A stretch of DNA of 25,177 bases, from the NCBI GenBank assembly GCA_963707135.1, contig CAVPOY010000028.1, positions 1-25,177 of the forward strand. Reading direction: 5' to 3'. Numbering within the stretch: position 1 is the first letter of the stretch; every line of letters starts with the position of its first letter. A program made the translations under genes and the position numbers. Positions 17,192 to 25,177 of this stretch are shown here, piece by piece. The notes under the pieces are model-generated. The model searched no databases, was not told the origin of the DNA, and worked only from the letters and a program-made list of their open reading frames with translations. This stretch comes from JBGSTR01 sp963707135. GTDB lineage: Bacteria > Pseudomonadota > Gammaproteobacteria > Chromatiales > Chromatiaceae.

Positions 17192-17920
17192 TCACGACGT
17201 TAGCCGGTCCGCGAGGGCACGCAGAAGACCCGCCCCATCGCCGCGCCAGGCGCTGCCGTGCATGCAGGCGAGGGTGGTCGGCTCCGCCGAGGCCAACCGC
17301 TCCAGCATCTCCCGCGCCTTGTTGGTGTGCGAGAAGTAGTCCATCGCATGCCGGAACGCCTCACTGGGCCCCAGAATATCGGACTCGCTGACGGGTGGCA
17401 GATCAGCGCCGCCCTGCGTGAACAGATCGCCGCAAAGCAGGGTACGCGTGCTCTCTTCCATCAGAAAGCCGCATTCCCAGGCGTGCGGCAGATGCGGTGT
17501 GTCGAACCAACGCACCGAGTGCCTGCCGAGGGTGAGGATCTCCCCGTCCGCGAGCGCCGTCGGCGCCCGGTCGGCGAGGTCATTGATCGACACCATCGCG
17601 GCAACGGTTCCGCACAGGGGCACGGACGTCGGGGCAGCGGCGAGCCACTCGTTGAGGGACCCGCACTCGTCGGCTTCGACATGGGAGAGTCCGACGTAGC
17701 GCAGTTTCTCGACCGGCAGGACGCACGCCACCGCCTCGCGGACCAGGGAGAACAGCTTCCGTGGCCCACTGTGGAAGAGCAGCGGCTCGTCGTCCAGGAT
17801 GAGGTACTGATTGAACGAGAACCCCGCTCCATCCGCGATGACGACAGGCGTATTGATACGATAGATCCCGTCGGCGACCTCCACGACATTGGTACCGGAC
17901 TGCCTGTTGGCGATGGTCAT
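17192..17920 (-). CDS. Metallo-beta-lactamase-fold di-iron protein (flavodiiron/ODP type)
   Basis: This 242-aa protein has AGAGGAA 6 bases before the ATG at 17920; the longer frame from 17983 lacks a ribosome site. The ligand set of flavodiiron proteins is complete: H80-x-E82-x-D84 in LSHVEADECGSL, H146 in LPHAWE, D165 in LLCGDLF and H221 in ACMHGS. HxExD, rather than the HxHxDH of hydrolases, marks the oxygen- or NO-reducing and O2-sensing branch. No flavodoxin domain follows, so it resembles the stand-alone oxygen-binding di-iron (ODP) proteins. A role in oxygen sensing or detoxification is inferred. The divergent methyltransferase gene starts 234 bp away. Confidence 0.85.
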   Translation of the reverse strand: MTIANRQSGTNVVEVADGIYRINTPVVIADGAGFSFNQYLILDDEPLLFHSGPRKLFSLVREAVACVLPVEKLRYVGLSHVEADECGSLNEWLAAAPTSVPLCGTVAAMVSINDLADRAPTALADGEILTLGRHSVRWFDTPHLPHAWECGFLMEESTRTLLCGDLFTQGGADLPPVSESDILGPSEAFRHAMDYFSHTNKAREMLERLASAEPTTLACMHGSAWRGDGAGLLRALADRLTS

Positions 17921-18154
17921 GGCGTTCCTCTTGCTGTCGAGCCGGAGAGATCGAACTCGGGTCGCCGGCCGCTGCAGCGACACGCGTGGTATCGCGTTTC
18001 AGCGTCTATTTTGCGGCGTGAGAAGCCGATCCATCCGAACGAGCAGTCCAGTCCTTCCGTGATGTTCGCGAGCCCCGATAGGTCCTTTGACAAACCTCCT
18101 CCAGATTGGCTTTAGTCTAGCTCGTCGGTAGGATTTTGCACCGCGGGACGGTAG

Positions 18155-18917
18155 ATGATGGAAAGAACGATCGAGTTGTTGGTGGCCCTTCATGACGGGC
18201 TGCGTCGCCTGGGACCGGGGAGCACCGAATGCACCCTTAAGGCATTGGGCTTGTGCGGGGATCTACCACCGGCGCCGGACATTCTCGACGTCGGCTGCGG
18301 AACCGGGACCCAGACCCTGGTGCTCGCCTCCGCGACCGCTGGCGGAATTGTCGCGACCGATCTGATCGGCGCCTTTTTGTCTCAGCTCCGCGATCGGGCC
18401 TCGGAGACGGCCTTGGGTCCTCGGATCCGAACAGTCGCCGCGGATATGCACAGACTCCCGTTTGCGGACAGCAGCTTCGACCTGGTCTGGAGCGAAGGGG
18501 CGGTCTACGTCATGGGCTTCGACAAAGCGCTGAGGGAGTGGCGGTCCCTGGCCAAACCCGGGGGATACCTGGTCGTCTCCGAGTTGTCCTGGTTCCGATC
18601 GGATCCGCCGGCGGAGATCAGGGACTTCTGGGCGGGCAATTACCCGGCCATGCGCGATGTCGACGGGAATCTTGCCGCCGCACGCGAAGCGGGATGGAGG
18701 TGCGTGGGGCATTTTCCGTTGCCGGCGGAGGCGTGGACCGACTATTACGACCCGTTGAAGCAGCGCCTTCCGGACTTCCGCCGCTCCTACGCGGGCGATC
18801 CGGGATGCGCAGGGGCTGGCCGATCTGACCGAGCGCGAGATGTTGGTCATGGGACGTTACGCCGAGGTCTGCGGTTACGAACTCTTCGTTCTTCGAAGAC
18901 CGGCGCGCAAAGGATAG
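18155..18917 (+). pseudogene. Class I SAM-dependent methyltransferase, one frame break near the C-terminus
   Basis: The frame starts MMERTIELLVALHDGLRRLG and carries the SAM-binding motif I ILDVGCGTGTQTLVLA (residues ~42-57), the acidic residue in ATDLIG, motif 'AADMHRLPFADSSFDLVWSEGAVYVMG' in two overlapping parts, and the motif LAKPGGYLVVSELSW. This is the Methyltransf_11/25 group; the substrate is unknown. At ~18803 one extra G breaks the frame. Corrected, it continues DAQGLADLTEREMLVMGRYA and ends RRPARKG at 18917, about 253 residues. A single base error would restore it. Confidence 0.8.
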
Positions 18918-19204
18918 GGGTAACCGCTAGCGGCTGCACATGTGATCGCTCGCCGAACCGGCGAGGCGTGGGTTCTCGAACCCCGACGACAGTGTCCGCG
19001 CCTCGATGAGGTTAGCGCTAAACGAGTCCTGGATCATGAGCGTGCAACGCGGCACCGAGTGCAATGGGCCCTGGTCAAATGACCCGGTGGTATATGGTTG
19101 GAGACCATCGGCGCCGCGGGACGCGTCTGGCATGAATACGAGCACGGCATGCGGCCCGACGACGGGACGGCGCGCTCCCAGGCAAACACGTGGAGGTATC
19201 CCTC

Positions 19205-19873
19205 ATGAGTAGTGCGACCGCGACCCTCCGAGCGACGACGTGGCTCACCGTGGCCTTGGCCCTGTTGCCGACCCTCGCCGCGAGGGGGGCGAATACCGAT
19301 GACATCGTCTTCAGCCCGCGGGACATTGCGGGCTGGGAGACCGAGCTGTTCAAAGGGCCGGTGCAGTACCGCGTCGTCCGGCTCGACGGACGCGAGGCGC
19401 TGCACGCGATCTGCACCGGACGGGGCGCCAGCGCGCGTTACCTGAAACGCGAGATCGACCTTCGGGAGACTCCGATCCTGGAGTGGTCCTGGCGTATCCA
19501 GGCCATCTTCAGCGGCCGCGACGAGAGGACCAAGGCGGGGGACGACTACCCGGTCAGGGTCTACGCGGTCGTCGATGGAGGCCTTCGGCCCTGGCGCACG
19601 GCGGCGGTGAACTATGTCTGGGCAAGCGAGCTGGCGGCGGGGAGCGTCTGGCCCAACGCCTATGCCTCCCAGGCGAGGATGCTGGCCCTGCAATCCGGTC
19701 TGTCACGGGCTGGCGAGTGGGTGACGGAGCGGAGGGATCTGGCGTCGGACTTCCAGCGACTCCATGGCGATACCCCCGCGGTGATCCACGGTCTGGCCGT
19801 CATGACCGACTGCGACGACGTCGGTCAGCCGATCGACGGCTGGTATGGCGAGCTGCGGCTGCGCCCCCGCTGA
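19205..19873 (+). CDS. Secreted DUF3047 family protein
   Basis: This 222-aa protein has a perfect GGAGGT 8 bases before the ATG at 19205, chosen over 19190. A signal peptide covers ~1-28 (TWLTVALALLPTLAARG). The mature part shows the DUF3047 pattern: FSPRDIAGWETELFKGPVQY at the start, LEWSWRIQAIF followed by the acidic DDYPVRVYAVVDGG, NYVWASELAAGSVWPN, and the ending VIHGLAVMTDCDDVGQPIDG WYGELRL. The family is exported in proteobacteria and has no known function; the fold is probably a beta sandwich. 18918-19204 upstream holds no clear gene. Confidence 0.82.
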   Translation: MSSATATLRATTWLTVALALLPTLAARGANTDDIVFSPRDIAGWETELFKGPVQYRVVRLDGREALHAICTGRGASARYLKREIDLRETPILEWSWRIQAIFSGRDERTKAGDDYPVRVYAVVDGGLRPWRTAAVNYVWASELAAGSVWPNAYASQARMLALQSGLSRAGEWVTERRDLASDFQRLHGDTPAVIHGLAVMTDCDDVGQPIDGWYGELRLRPR

Positions 19874-20385
19874 CCGAGCGTCCCCAGGCGGAAGTCCAGG
19901 GATGAGACCCTCGCCCCGCCCAGAGCTCAGGACGCCGTTCCTGTCCGCCAGGCATAGCGATCGACCGCCAGCGATTCGATCGGAAGGAGACACCTGGACA
20001 TCCGGGGAATCGGCCACCAACGCCCGGGCCGGCCAGCCGGGCCGCGGATCCTGCTCATCGCCCGCCTCGGCGGTGATCGTCTGGTTTTGTTGTCCCCCGT
20101 GCCCTTCGCAGCGGCGCCCGACCTCGCGGGGCGCGCTCAGAAGTCAAGCCAGCACCTCGTGTCCGGGCGCCGCAGGTCAGCACCTGATCCCCGTCGGTGA
20201 GCACGTCCCCACGTTCCACCCGGCAGAGTTCTCAGATCGAGACGACGAGCCACGTTGGTCGCGGCTGAAAATGCGGCGATATTCGAGGCTTTGTTGACGG
20301 CGCTCAACGCCCGCCATTGAACTCAGCGAAGTAAGGTGCTCGACTGCAAAAGCGGACTCTGTCCATCACCTGCCGGAAGACCACA
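19874..20385. other. Region without a clear gene upstream of the DUF3141 operon
   Basis: About 510 bp with only one 150-codon frame (19845-20297) that overlaps the DUF3047 gene and has unusual composition. A stretch near 20037-20115 in another frame reads PRILLIARLGGDRLVLLSPV and could be a decayed gene, but I cannot assign it. The promoter of the operon at 20386 must lie here or further left; I see no clear consensus. Confidence 0.35.
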
Positions 20386-22282
20386 ATGACCGATTCTGCC
20401 CAGGAGACCGCTCGCGCCCGGGACCTCACCGCCAAGGTTGGCCGGCTCTATCGAAGGCGCGCCGAGCTGGCTCAGGAGCGATTCAAGGAGCGGACCCAGC
20501 AGGCGTTCAACGACCAGATAGCGGAGCTGCTGGCCAAGCCGATGGCCCCCTGGGACATCTGGACCCAGTGGTTCGATTACGCGACCGATCTAACGCAACG
20601 GACCATCCTCTACTGGGACTCCCTGCGTCGCCGCGGCAACGACTACATAGCCCACGAGCGGGCCGGACAGCCGCCAGTGCTGAATTTCGACTATGAAACG
20701 GTGCTCGATGCCCGTACCTTCGAGCGCCCGGTAAACCTCGCGCTGGTTCGGATCGCGCCGCCGCCCGGCGTCCCTGTAGACCCTAAGAGCCGCCCTTACG
20801 TCATCATCGATCCCCGCGCCGGCCACGGCCCCGGTTCAGGCGCATTCAGGGACGACTCCCAGGTTGGCGTGGTGCTACAGGAGGGTCACCCGGTCTACTT
20901 CGTGATCTTCTTCCCCGAACCCGACGCCCGATCAGACGCTGATCGACGTGTGCGGCGCCGAGCAGCGGTTCGTGCACAGGGTTCGCGAGCTTCACCCGGA
21001 CAGCCCCAAGCCCGTGATCGTCGGCAACCGCCAGGGCGGCTGGGCGGCATTGATGCTCGCCTCGTCGAACCCTGACGACACCGGACCGATCGTGATCAAT
21101 GGCGCGCCCATGTCGTCCTGGGACGGCGCCTGGAGCGAGGGCGACAACCCCATGCGCTACGCCGGCGGCTTGCTTGGCGGGACCTGGATGGCCCCCCTCG
21201 CCGCCGACCTCGGAAACGACCTGCTCTACGGCACCTATCTAGGCGAGAACATGGACGACCTGAACCCGGCGAGCACCTTTTGGGACAAGTACTACCACCT
21301 GTTCGCCAATGTCGATACCAAGCAGCGGCGCTTCCTTGACTTCGAGCGCTGGTGGGGTGGTTTCTACCTCCTCAACCGCGAAGAGATCGAGTGGATCGTC
21401 GATGAGTTGCTGGTTGGCCGCAAGCTCTGGTCCGGCGAGGTCGCGGCGGAAAACGGCAAGCCCTTCGACCTGCGCGACATCCGGTCGCCGATCATCCTCT
21501 TCGCCTCCATGGGCGACAGCCCCCAACAAGCGTTCGACTGGGTCGCGGACCTGTATGGCTCTACCGACGAGATCAAGTCCCGCGGTCAGACCATCGTAGG
21601 CCTGTTGCGCCAGGACAACGGCCACGTCGCCACGTTCGTTTCGGGTCGGGTCGCCCGCGAGGAGGACGCCCAAATCGTCTCCGTGCTCAAGTCTGTCGAG
21701 GCACTGCCCCCGGGGCTCTACGGCATGGAGATCAATGAGGTCCACGACAAGGACGGCGGGCTGGACTACGAGGTCCAGTTTGTCGAGCGCCGGCTCGAGG
21801 ACATCAGGGCGCGGACGAACCGGCTGAATCGGGCCGACGAGAAACCGTTCGAGGCCGTGGCCGAGATCGCCGAGCTCAACCAGCGGGCCTATGAGCTCTT
21901 TTCCCGCCCGCTGGTGCAGGCGCTGTCCCACCATCTCACCGCAAAACTCGGCCGTGAGTTCCACCCGCTGCGTTTTCAGCACTGGGCCCTATCGGACCTC
22001 AACCCCTGGCTCCAATGGCTCGGCCCGGCGGCGGACCAGGTCCGGTCCCAGCGCCAGACCAGGAGCCCCGATCAGCCGTTTCGTCAAGCCGAGGCGATGG
22101 TCTCGGAACTGGTGCGCGCCTCCGTGGATTACTACCGCGACATCCGCGACGCGACCTCCGAGGCCCTGTTCTTCCAGACCTATGGCAACCTGTTCTCGCT
22201 CTGCCTCGGCGATGAGCCGCCAGACTCCCGGCCACCGTCCGCTGGATCCTCGGGGAAGCTGACAACTTCGGGAGCAACCTGA
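20386..22282 (+). pseudogene. DUF3141 PHA-synthase-like alpha/beta hydrolase, one frame break
   Basis: The ATG at 20386 has GGAAG 8 bases upstream. The N-terminal part (LYRRRAELAQERFKERTQQA, PMAPWDIWTQWFDYATDLTQ) resembles the helical region of PHA synthases. The hydrolase core follows: VIIDPRAGHGPGSGAF, VYFVIFFPEP, a frame break from one extra base near 20923, then LIDVCGAEQRFVHRVRELHP and IVGNRQGGWAALMLAS. The expected nucleophile in GNCQxGW is replaced by Arg. MRYAGGLLGGTWMAPL, RFLDFERWWGGFYLLN and the His region NGHVATFVSGRVAREE are typical of DUF3141. At ~630 residues it is shorter than most members I know. It leads the operon with MaoC-Pta and kinase genes. Confidence 0.8.
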
Positions 22283-22335
22283 TCCCCCCGGGGCCTGGCC
22301 ATTGACCGTTCACGCCTGGGACGGAAGGAAACAGC

Positions 22336-23724
22336 ATGGACTCCTACAGCAACCAGACCTACGACGAGATCGCGATTGGCGCGACCCTGACGGTCTCGCG
22401 CCGCCTGAGCCGCTCCGACGTGGAGGCGCTCACCCTGGTGTCAGGCGATATCGACCCCTTCCACGTGGATCTGACCTTGCCGCCGAGCGAGATGACCGCG
22501 GAGGCCGTGGGCGCCGAGGCGCTGGTGGCGGGCCTACTGAACCGGCGCCTACCCGGGCCTGGGACACGTATCCTGGCGCAGGATCTGAGATTCTCGGGCT
22601 ACCTGACCGTCGGCGACGAGGTGGCGGGCACGGTGACCGCGCTGGAGAAGCGCCCCAAAGGACATCAGATCGTTTTCGACTGCCGGGTGCGGTGCGGCGA
22701 TCAGGATCTCGTGGCGGGCACAATCACGGTGGTCGCGCCGACCGAGCGCATCAGCTACACGGACCTCGCCACGCCCGAGGTCATCCTCCGCCGCAACGAC
22801 GGGTTCAGTCGACTGTTCAGGCGCTGCCAGGGTGCGCCTCCGGTCGCCTGCGCCATCGTTCATCCCTGCGATCGCGACTCCCTGCTGGGCCCGATCGAGG
22901 CGGCGAAACGCGGCCTCATCGACCCCGTGCTCGTCGGCCCGGAAGAAAAGATTCGCGCCGTGGCGCAGACCGAGGGGGTGGATCTCTCGCCCTATCGTAT
23001 CGTCCCCACCGAGCACAGCCACGCGGCGGCCGAGCAGGCGGTGGCCATGGCCCGGGCCGGGGAGGTCGAGTCGCTGATGAAGGGCTCGCTGCACACCGAC
23101 GAGATCATGGGCGCCGTGGTTGCGTCGGCCACCGGACTGCGCACGGAGCGGCGGGTGAGCCACGTCTTCGTCATGGACGTACCGACCTACCCGCGCCTGC
23201 TTCTGGTGACGGACGCCGCCATCAACATCGCGCCGACCGCCCGGGACAAGGTGGACATCGCCCAGAACGCCATCGACCTCGCCCACGTGCTGGACATCGA
23301 CCCGCCGCGCGTGGCGATCCTCGCGGCGGTCGAGACCGTCAACCCGGGGATGCAGGCCACCGTGGATGCCGCCATGCTGTGCAAGATGGCGGACCGCGGT
23401 CAGATCACCGGCGGCGTCCTCGACGGCCCGCTGGCGTTCGACAACGCCGTGAGCGAGGAGGCCGCCCGCACAAAGAAGATCGTCTCCCCAGTGGCGGGCC
23501 GCGCGGACATTCTGCTGCTGCCGGATCTCGAGGCCGGCAACATGGTGGCGAAACAGCTGCAGTACCTGGCTGGCGCGGATGCGGCTGGCATCGTCCTGGG
23601 CGCGCGGGTGCCGATCGTGCTGACCAGTCGCGCCGACAGCGTGCGTACCCGACTCGCCTCCGCCGCCGTTATGGCCCTGGTCGCCCAGGCACGGCGTGCG
23701 CAGTCCACTCCGAGCCCCCAGTAA
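22336..23724 (+). CDS. MaoC hydratase domain fused to phosphotransacetylase (bifunctional)
   Basis: This 462-aa protein has GGAAGGAAA 4 bases before the ATG. Residues ~1-140 form a MaoC-like hotdog domain, with the hydratase Asp/His pair in SGDIDPFHVD and then GPGTRILAQDLRFSGYLTVG. Residues ~165-455 are a phosphate acetyl/butyryl transferase: HPCDRDSLLGPIEAAKRGLI, SLMKGSLHTDEIMGAVV, YPRLLLVTDAAINIAPT and LLLPDLEAGNMVAKQLQYLA. The transferase converts acyl-CoA and phosphate to acyl-phosphate and CoA; the hydratase domain may act on enoyl- or 3-hydroxyacyl-CoA. The partner kinase gene starts 11 bp after the stop. This fusion is a known architecture in proteobacteria. Confidence 0.93.
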   Translation: MDSYSNQTYDEIAIGATLTVSRRLSRSDVEALTLVSGDIDPFHVDLTLPPSEMTAEAVGAEALVAGLLNRRLPGPGTRILAQDLRFSGYLTVGDEVAGTVTALEKRPKGHQIVFDCRVRCGDQDLVAGTITVVAPTERISYTDLATPEVILRRNDGFSRLFRRCQGAPPVACAIVHPCDRDSLLGPIEAAKRGLIDPVLVGPEEKIRAVAQTEGVDLSPYRIVPTEHSHAAAEQAVAMARAGEVESLMKGSLHTDEIMGAVVASATGLRTERRVSHVFVMDVPTYPRLLLVTDAAINIAPTARDKVDIAQNAIDLAHVLDIDPPRVAILAAVETVNPGMQATVDAAMLCKMADRGQITGGVLDGPLAFDNAVSEEAARTKKIVSPVAGRADILLLPDLEAGNMVAKQLQYLAGADAAGIVLGARVPIVLTSRADSVRTRLASAAVMALVAQARRAQSTPSPQ

Positions 23725-23735
23725 GCGAGCGAACT

Positions 23736-24938
23736 ATGTCCGACGCCATCGTCGTTCTCAACGCCGGCTCATCGAGCATCAAGTTCTCCATCTTCGCCGC
23801 GCGGGACGCCGAGCTCGATCTGGTCCTCCGGGGGCAGGTCGAGGGTCTTTACGCCAAGGCGCGTTTCCTCGCCAAGGACGGCAGCGGGGGCGTCGTCGCC
23901 GAGCGCGCCTGGGACGGCGGTTCCCCTCTCGATCACGATGGGGCGCTCGACCACCTGTTCGATTATCTGCATGCCGAGCTGTCCGGTTACCGCCCCCTGG
24001 GGATCGGCCACCGGGTGGTGCACGGCGGCCTCGACTACACGGGTCCGGTGCGCCTGACCCCGGAGGTGCTCGCCTATCTGGAAGGCTTCATCCCCCTGTT
24101 CCCCTTGCACCAGCCTCACAACCTGGCCCCAGTGCGACGGCTGCTGGAGCGTCTGCCCGACCTGCCCCAGGTCGCCTGCTTCGACACCTCGTTTCACCGC
24201 ACCAACCCGGAGATCTCCCAGCTCTATGCCCTGCCGCCCGAATACGCACAGGCCGGGGTGCGCCGCTATGGCTTTCACGGTCTGTCCTACGAGTACATCG
24301 CCTCGGTGCTGCCGCACTACGACCCTCGGGCGGCCGCCGGCAATACCGTCGTCTGTCACCTCGGCAACGGGGTGAGCGCCTGCGCCATGCACGGCGGTGT
24401 GAGTATGGCGAGCAGCATGGGGTTCAGCAGTGTGGAGGGGTTGCCGATGGGCACCCGCAGCGGCACGCTGGACCCGGGCATCCTGCTCTATCTGATGGAT
24501 CAACGGGGAATGGACGTAGGCGCCATCGAGCGGTTGATCTACAAAGAGTCCGGGCTTCTCGGTGTCTCGGGCGTATCGAGCGACATGCGCACCTTGCTCG
24601 CGAGCGACGAGCCCCGCGCAACGCTCGCCGTGGACCTTTTCGTCTACCGCATCGGGCGCGAGCTCGGCTCGCTGGCCGCCGCCCTGGGGGGGCTGGACGC
24701 CCTGGTCTTCACGGCCGGCATCGGGGAGCACGCGGCGGAAATCCGGGAGCGGGTCTGCCGGGGTGCCGCGTGGCTCGGTATCGAGCTGGACGGAGGTGCC
24801 AACGCCGCCCACGGCCCGCGCATCAGCACGGCCGACAGCCGGGCCTCAGCCTGGGTGATCCCCACCAACGAGGAGTTGATGATCGCCCGGCATACCCGGC
24901 GGCTGATCGATCGACCTGGAATGAGCACCCAGCGTTGA
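23736..24938 (+). CDS. ackA: Acetate/propionate kinase
   Basis: This 400-aa protein is a complete acetokinase of the ASKHA fold. It starts SDAIVVLNAGSSSIKFSIF (the N-terminal phosphate-binding NAGSSSIKF). Then come GHRVVHGG, the catalytic-region CFDTSFHRTNPEISQLYALP, RRYGFHGLSYEYIASVLP, CHLGNGVSACAMHGGVS, DMRTLL and FTAGIGEHAAEIRERV. It transfers phosphate from an acyl-phosphate to ADP, giving ATP and a free acid. The start at 23736 has only a weak ribosome site (GAGCGA), and translation is likely coupled to the MaoC-Pta gene just upstream. Substrate (acetate, propionate or longer) cannot be told from sequence alone. Confidence 0.95.
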   Translation: MSDAIVVLNAGSSSIKFSIFAARDAELDLVLRGQVEGLYAKARFLAKDGSGGVVAERAWDGGSPLDHDGALDHLFDYLHAELSGYRPLGIGHRVVHGGLDYTGPVRLTPEVLAYLEGFIPLFPLHQPHNLAPVRRLLERLPDLPQVACFDTSFHRTNPEISQLYALPPEYAQAGVRRYGFHGLSYEYIASVLPHYDPRAAAGNTVVCHLGNGVSACAMHGGVSMASSMGFSSVEGLPMGTRSGTLDPGILLYLMDQRGMDVGAIERLIYKESGLLGVSGVSSDMRTLLASDEPRATLAVDLFVYRIGRELGSLAAALGGLDALVFTAGIGEHAAEIRERVCRGAAWLGIELDGGANAAHGPRISTADSRASAWVIPTNEELMIARHTRRLIDRPGMSTQR

Positions 24939-25177
24939 GCTGGTAGCGATTGCAAAAACAAAAACAACAGCTTGCGTCATCACCCGGTGGGTTTAGGTGC
25001 GGGCTATGCCTTTGGAGCGACGAGCAACAGCCAAGCGCTAATCGTAAGGCGCATTTTCAATGGCTTACGTTCACGGAAAATGCCGTGCCATCCTTGGCGC
25101 GGAAGGAAAACGCAATTGACCGGCGTTTCCCTGACGGCTATCAGAATTTCCTCAGGTTCATCACCCCGTGCCCAGCT
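24939..25177. other. 3' region after the kinase gene
   Basis: No gene, terminator with T-tract or known repeat is visible in these 239 bp. A short A-rich stretch (24953-24968) lies just after the kinase stop. Confidence 0.3.

Noticed and set aside
18927..19145. 72-codon minus-strand frame
   Set aside because: No ribosome site or recognisable features, and it lies in the leader of the DUF3047 gene.
22302..24938. 878-codon open frame covering two genes
   Set aside because: The first half is a shadow frame of the MaoC-Pta gene that happens to run into the true kinase frame; the kinase starts at 23736.

Overview
This GC-rich window comes from a proteobacterium. The gene styles fit a gammaproteobacterium of the purple sulfur type (Chromatiaceae-like): paired secreted fasciclin proteins, a PHA-synthase-like DUF3141 / MaoC-Pta / AckA cluster, a DUF3047 protein and a dense IS load. 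The taxonomy is an inference from gene style, not from a marker gene.

Layout. 1-3300 holds the 5' end of an IS1595-type transposase, three small exported or membrane proteins on the minus strand, a decayed PIN-toxin gene pair, and the 3' end of an IS91-family element that cuts the PIN gene. 3500-5600 carries two secreted fasciclin-domain proteins; the second is bracketed by two diverged copies of a ~210-bp direct repeat. 5600-7250 is an IS110-family element with a frame-broken transposase and structured non-coding flanks. 7680-8070 is a small exported protein. 8262-10040 is a nearly complete but frame-broken IS91-family element; its non-coding 3' end is almost identical to the fragment at 2799. 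10120-14494 (minus) encodes an RND efflux pair, a lipoprotein adaptor plus an HAE1-type inner-membrane pump, with many single-base frame breaks and no outer-membrane factor.

14934-15490 is the N-terminal remnant of a polyphosphate kinase 2 gene, interrupted by a 248-bp MITE-like element with perfect 19-bp terminal inverted repeats. A ~90-aa conserved small protein follows, then an IS1634-like transposase remnant. 16365-17920 (minus) has a Rossmann-fold NAD(P)-binding protein and a flavodiiron-type metallo-beta-lactamase-fold protein with a full di-iron ligand set. 18155-19873 has a class I methyltransferase (one frame break) and a secreted DUF3047 protein.

20386-24938 is a tight plus-strand operon: a DUF3141 PHA-synthase-like alpha/beta hydrolase, a MaoC-phosphotransacetylase fusion, and an acetate/propionate kinase. 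Together the last two could convert acyl-CoA to acyl-phosphate and then to acid plus ATP, perhaps acting on acyl-CoA linked to polyhydroxyalkanoate turnover.

Conserved genes are broken by single-base indels in many places. This points either to uncorrected sequencing error or to widespread decay, so the pseudogene calls are provisional.
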